The notes beneath the pieces were generated by a model. It ran no database searches. It was not told where the DNA came from and saw only the letters and a program-made list of their open reading frames with translations. A DNA stretch of 64,000 nucleotides from positions 23,363,569 through 23,427,568 of the forward strand of contig CALNVZ010003433.1 of NCBI GenBank assembly GCA_940671915.1, given 5' to 3'. Positions 40,666 through 46,600 of this stretch are shown one piece after another; position 1 is the first letter of the stretch; each line of letters starts with the position of its first letter. Origin of the DNA: Paracentrotus lividus (Eukaryota > Echinodermata > Echinoidea > Camarodonta > Echinidae). Both the position numbers and the translations under genes were made by a program.

Positions 40666-43600
40666 GTATGTATGTATGTATGTATGTATGTATGTACAAA
40701 ATGTATGTATGTATGTACTGTATGTAGTAGACCTACATAACATGTATACTCCTTGCTTTTACCAAAATCCTGGGGAAACTTTGCTTCAACCAAGGAGGTT
40801 CATTACAAGGTTCAGGCCTCGTTGCATAAAGGTTTACTATTATAGTAGCTTTGCCATCAATGGTAACTACCATGGTAATATTGCTCAACAGCCAATCAAA
40901 ATGCAGTATTTCATGAAAGTTACCATTTAATGGCAAAGTTATTACAAAGGTAACTTTTTATGCAAAGTTCAGGCCCCAGTTCTTTACAAGTTGCTCAAAA
41001 TTACCTACAGCAACATTGCCTTTTGGCTTCAGGCTTTTTGAAAACTGAAAGTATTTGATCCAAACATTTATCTAATGCAGAAAAAATATGTCATTCTTCA
41101 TATTATGAAAAATTAAGTAATATCAAAATTGATAAAATACAATGGGAATCAAGCGCTGTGTGTACATTCTCCTCATTTGCGTTATAATATGAAGAACCTG
41201 TCATGGATTTATACAAGTTCATCCCTTGTGCTTCCTACTGTGCAATAAAAACAAATATCCACTTTATCGCAGGATATACTTTGAATTCTATTTAATCAAA
41301 CTCTGCAGCTAGTCCATCATCAGATTAAAATTTTAATCTCAATTTCTCAATGGATTTCCTCGTAATCCCTGTCTATGTCATAATATGATCCTTAATGAGT
41401 ATGCTATCATCTAAAGGAAGTTTAGAGATGTACACAGATTTGACATTCTTGCTGGTGCAATCTCCATGAGCTATAAAATAGGAAGTGAGAACTTCCTGCA
41501 CAGTCAGACATTTTTTAGGCCTAAATTGCACTTGAAGTCTGACCCTTTTCCCATTACCAATGTTTTTACAATGGATGTCATTGGCCCAAATTCACAATGG
41601 AGGATTCTGCAAAACCCACGGATCCGTGGATCCGTGGGATTTTAAATGGATGGCTCCAAGGATCCACCAGTTTATGATTCACCAACAGTTGACCCAAATT
41701 ATGACGTTTTATGACGCTGTGGATCTGTGGATTCAGTCGATTCCACCTTTGTGAATACCATATTGAAAATCCTAGGTCTAACCCTAGTTTAAACCAAGGG
41801 TTGGAACCATGGATTTTGCAGAATCCACCTTTGTGAATTTGGGCCATTATGTTTCATTATGTCATCCATGTTTCAAACAACTGCTCTAATGTTTGCCACA
41901 GTCTGACAGTTAAAGGCCCCCTGAAACTCAGAGATCATGGGGAATGCACATTTTTCCTGAGCTCCATAGACTCGTACACAATCGACAGGGAGGCTTACAC
42001 ATGGATCGGACTAGTGGAGATTAACATTCGGACATCACGAACATGACGAAGTTGACCGAATTCAGTCAGTCAATAGGGTCAATAGCTTCGGGTTCTTCAT
42101 TCCTCAACAATCCTTAGTTTATAGACTCTCAACGGGTCTCTTCGTATAAATTCAAAGAGAGGACTTGTTTAATGCTCCATTTCAAAAACAAAACATTCAT
42201 GTAGGTTAGATTTATTTCAGAATTCTGGTTAGTTAGTCTAGCCATAAAGGATTAACTCCAGACACGTTGTCGCTGAAGATTATGCAACACACCTCTGGCT
42301 CTACATGCCATGTTATTATTTCATCCGAAGGTGATTTCCCGATGTTTTATCAATTATACGTTCCTTTATAAAGTCATTTACTTTAGCCTATATCTGGACC
42401 TGAGATTATCCTTTAGATGACTGACCTAAATATACATGTATAATGCATATTACAGTGATACAAATGGACCCTCCCCCTATAAATATTTTTTTTTTGGTAT
42501 TTATTATCATTAATATTATCATTTTTTTTGTTTTTTTTTTTTTCCAAAGGTCATTTTACACAAAAATAAGGCCTTGCTACAGACCATTTGGCAAGGAGTA
42601 TTCCAAGAGAATGGTACACAGCATTCATATTTGGGATAACCCACTTTGGGTATGGACTCTACACATGCCAATTCTTGAAATGGCTGAGGTATCAATTCGG
42701 AGGTCAAAGCATCAACTTTCAGGGTGAGATGAGTCCAGGCCCCAACCCACATATACAACATATAGGCCTACCTTGTGAAATAGATGAAAAGGTATTATTG
42801 GTGTTTGTATTTCTTGGTAACTTGTTTTTAGAATCAATGTTTTTTCTGACACCTTCATTAATCATAGAAACTACCTGACTGACGTCCACCATAAAGGAAA
42901 TGGGTAGGATGAGCAGTGACATGGTCAGAGCATGGTTTCAAGTGTGAAACAATTTGGTTTTGTGCTTATAATTGCAGTCCTGGTTTTAAAAACAACATCT
43001 AATCAAAATTGATGGAATTCAATGTCAACACTACGTAATAGGCCTTCATGTACATTGTATGCTCTTTATAAATTATTACTAGTACTATGCAGCTTCACTA
43101 CACATAAACTGGAACTGCATACCAGTTGATAATTAAAAGAAGCAACATTTTAGAAACTGTTATGTTATACATGTAGTAAATAGAGATTTTTCAATCATTT
43201 ACTTGAAATAAAAAACCATAACTTACAAATTTACTGGCACGTGTACCAGTAAGAAATGTCAACAAAATCAGATTTAATAAAACTTTGAGAGAGCTCCATG
43301 TATTGAAATACATACAGTACATGTACATGTACAGGTAGGCCTACATGTACACTGAGTTTCATTCATCAAATTTTGATTTCCTGCAAAGGATTTATTCATC
43401 TCCATAATCTAATCTTTATATTAGAATATCTTCATCTAATTTCCTTCCAGAAGGGGTAAAGGATACTGTGCTATTAATCCGTGGAGGAGGAAATTCACAT
43501 GCAAAATCTAACACGATGTGTAGGACAGTCTGCAGGTAAATGTATTCTGTGAGTACAGACACCAATTTGATGTCTTGGGGACAGACAGACTACATGTACA

Positions 43601-46600
43601 TGTAGACTCATACCCACAGCACAGTTTATGTCCAAAATAAGTTTCACAGTTTCAGTCTTCATGCATGCTTGTATGCATTTAGGCCTACATGTACATTGCA
43701 GTTCATGTACATATTATTAAAGGATACGTGTACTAGGGCCTACAATGCTTGGGCTTATAAACTTTCACACATGGTCTTGCAATGTGCATGGAATGCCTGC
43801 GTCCATAATTGATTACTCATTCCTCTAGCTGATCATAACAAGCATCTCCAATTGTGCAGTGCAAATGACAATATCAAAGTTTGCACATGTACATGTACAA
43901 TGTAGGCCCTCCATGTACGTACAAGTATGTGACTCCATCTTTTCTTTTCATACATGTACATGTATGAACAGTACTCTGACATTTATAACTTTACACCACA
44001 GTCATGCATACATGGAATGAGAAAGATTCTTGCACAAATACTCGACACCTATCTAAAGATCACCGACAGTTACAATGTATGTACATAATCTGTCCTTCAT
44101 CTAGCTGCAACAACAAAAAATTGAAAAAAATTGAAAAATCCTTCTAACGGTTATTGGCTTTTTAATAGGTTTTGCGATTTTCAGACCACAAATTTAACAA
44201 AAAAAATTTTCGTTTGCAAAAATGTTAGGCAGAAATTATATGGCATAGAAAAACGTAGGCTTATAAGTTTACAGTAGGCAGCGCAGTTCTTGAAAACCAT
44301 TTAGCTCATGGAGCTTTTCTTACAGCTTATAAAACATGTAATTAAAAGGGTGTTTGAAGGCAATGTTTTCTTTACAAGTGTTGGGATAAGCTTTGAATGA
44401 TATAATTTAGGTGCTCACAGGATGTGGTAGCCTGCACATGAACATGGAAATAACCTAGACTGCATTGTTACAATTCCATCAAGGTGTCTCGTGTTAGTTT
44501 CCATGTCTACTTTCTTATTATGAGGAAATTACTTTAAAAATATCCATCAAATGATTCATGGTTGGCTTAGCAAATCCCATCTATCCAAACGCCAAATTAA
44601 TTTGAAACCCCCCCCCCTCCACTTCAAAAAAAAAAAAAAAAACACCTGCACTACATGTATTCTGTCTTCCTCTGAAACATTCATGAGCTAATTAATAATG
44701 ATGCCTGTCTCTAGGGGATTACAAGAGTTAGTTTTAATCTTCCCAAACAAAAATTTTATAACGATCAACAGCAGGGAAAATTGTGCAACAGGCTGTGGAG
44801 ACTATGTTTTCAAAGAACATTTGATTCTATGATTCTTGTTCCTATTTTTGGCTGAAATTATAAATATCTTTATCAACAAACCATTATTGTAGGCCTAAAT
44901 TGTAAATATAATGGGTCTAGTTTAGTTTAGTTTAGGGTGACAAAGTAAAAGAGCAATGTAAAAGGCCTACATTACTACACTTTTACAAAGAAAGCTTGCG
45001 GACCTTGCAAATTCTAGCCGTTCTCCACCACATTCATGAAAATGTCTGTAATACTTGCTTGTTTTTTTTAAGTTACATAGGCATGATAGCCAACACATGA
45101 CAATATCAACTTCATTCATGGTTAATGAGACCGTCTTCCTTTTCAAAACATCTACATTAAACTATGAATGGATCAAACATGTGGTATAGAGTTGGTGACC
45201 CAGAGAAATTATCAATCACGTTGTTTCCATGGCAACAGATTTGCACTCCATCTAATGAATGACCTCCACATGAAGGAATATGACCCTTGGCTCTGTTATT
45301 AGTTTAGACTTCCACCCTAAGGTGTCTGTTAGTGTGCCTAACCAGACACGGAGTTAGTAGGCACATGTACATTGTATACGCTATATATTTTTGCGTCCAT
45401 ATATTTTCGCGATTTTGCTTCGAAACAGGGTATTTGCGAAAGTACATGTAGGCCTATATCTTTGCAAATTTATTGTACTGGTATTTGCATTCACTTTATA
45501 TAAAAATATCAATAAGTTAAAATGTTCGCGTACAGTAAGTCGCGAAAATAAAACCATTGTAAAATATTCAGTGTACATGTAGGACCTATAGTACAGTAGG
45601 CAGCGCTCAACATTAACATGTGCCCCGTTGCCCGGGGCAACCAGATTGGACCCTCGGGCAACCAAATTTGGAAGAAATGATCACAGTAGTTGCCCGAACT
45701 GCGCAACCGCTTTTTTTCGCAAGACTAATGTAAGGGCTTACAGTGTACATTGTACGTGTACATGACGGACTAAATGTAGGCCTACATATGTATTGGGCTT
45801 TTGACCCTGTAAAGTAGGTTACATTACGAGTTCATTGTAAATCACATTTTATGCGAAGTTTTCTACATGAAAATCAAATCTTCAATGTTGTCATTGTTTT
45901 TGTTTTTTGGGTAGAGGCAACCAGATTTTTCATTCGGGCAACAATTTGGGAGGAAAATCAAATTTTTGGTTGCCCTGCAGGGCAACTCCTAAAAAAATGT
46001 TAGTGTTGAGCGTTGCAGTAGGTCTCTGCATTTTTACACATGTTTTAATAGACATTGAGGACCCAACCAATCCTCCCCCCCCCCCACACACACACACACA
46101 CACATTCGTTCACATGAAAAGATTGGTTGGAGTCTTTATTTGCGACTAGGTGTTGCTACTTTGCCTGGACCAGACACCCTGCTGGGTTTGGAATTGTATT
46201 CTTGACTTTCACACCAGCTACTTTATATCAATGCCATTCAAGGTGACCTATTAAAATGCTTGGGGACACTCAAAATAAGTTCCCTTTGAACAGGTGGATA
46301 TATTCTTACCAAAAGACTTCTGCAAAACAAAGTTACTATATATTAGAAATTGTACAGTATGATGTTTGTAGTAACTACAATGTAGGCCTACTCCCTTCAA
46401 ATTGTGTTGTGAAATATTTTCTCATTTCAACATTCAGTGTGAGTTAAAATTGGATTTAGTGAGTTAATTATCAAAAGCTGAATTAATCATTAAAAAAAAA
46501 AAAAAAAAAACTTTATGATCACATCACATAATCTTCCTGACTCCATGACATTTGGTCTGGGCAACAATATTGCTCCAGTTAACGACTGCTCCACTGTAAA

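Noticed and set aside
42443-42878. Overlapping frames on both strands near 42.4-42.9 kb, considered as the missing P4HA exon 2
   Set aside because: No match to the expected HPVNA segment; a better candidate exists at 25587-25743.
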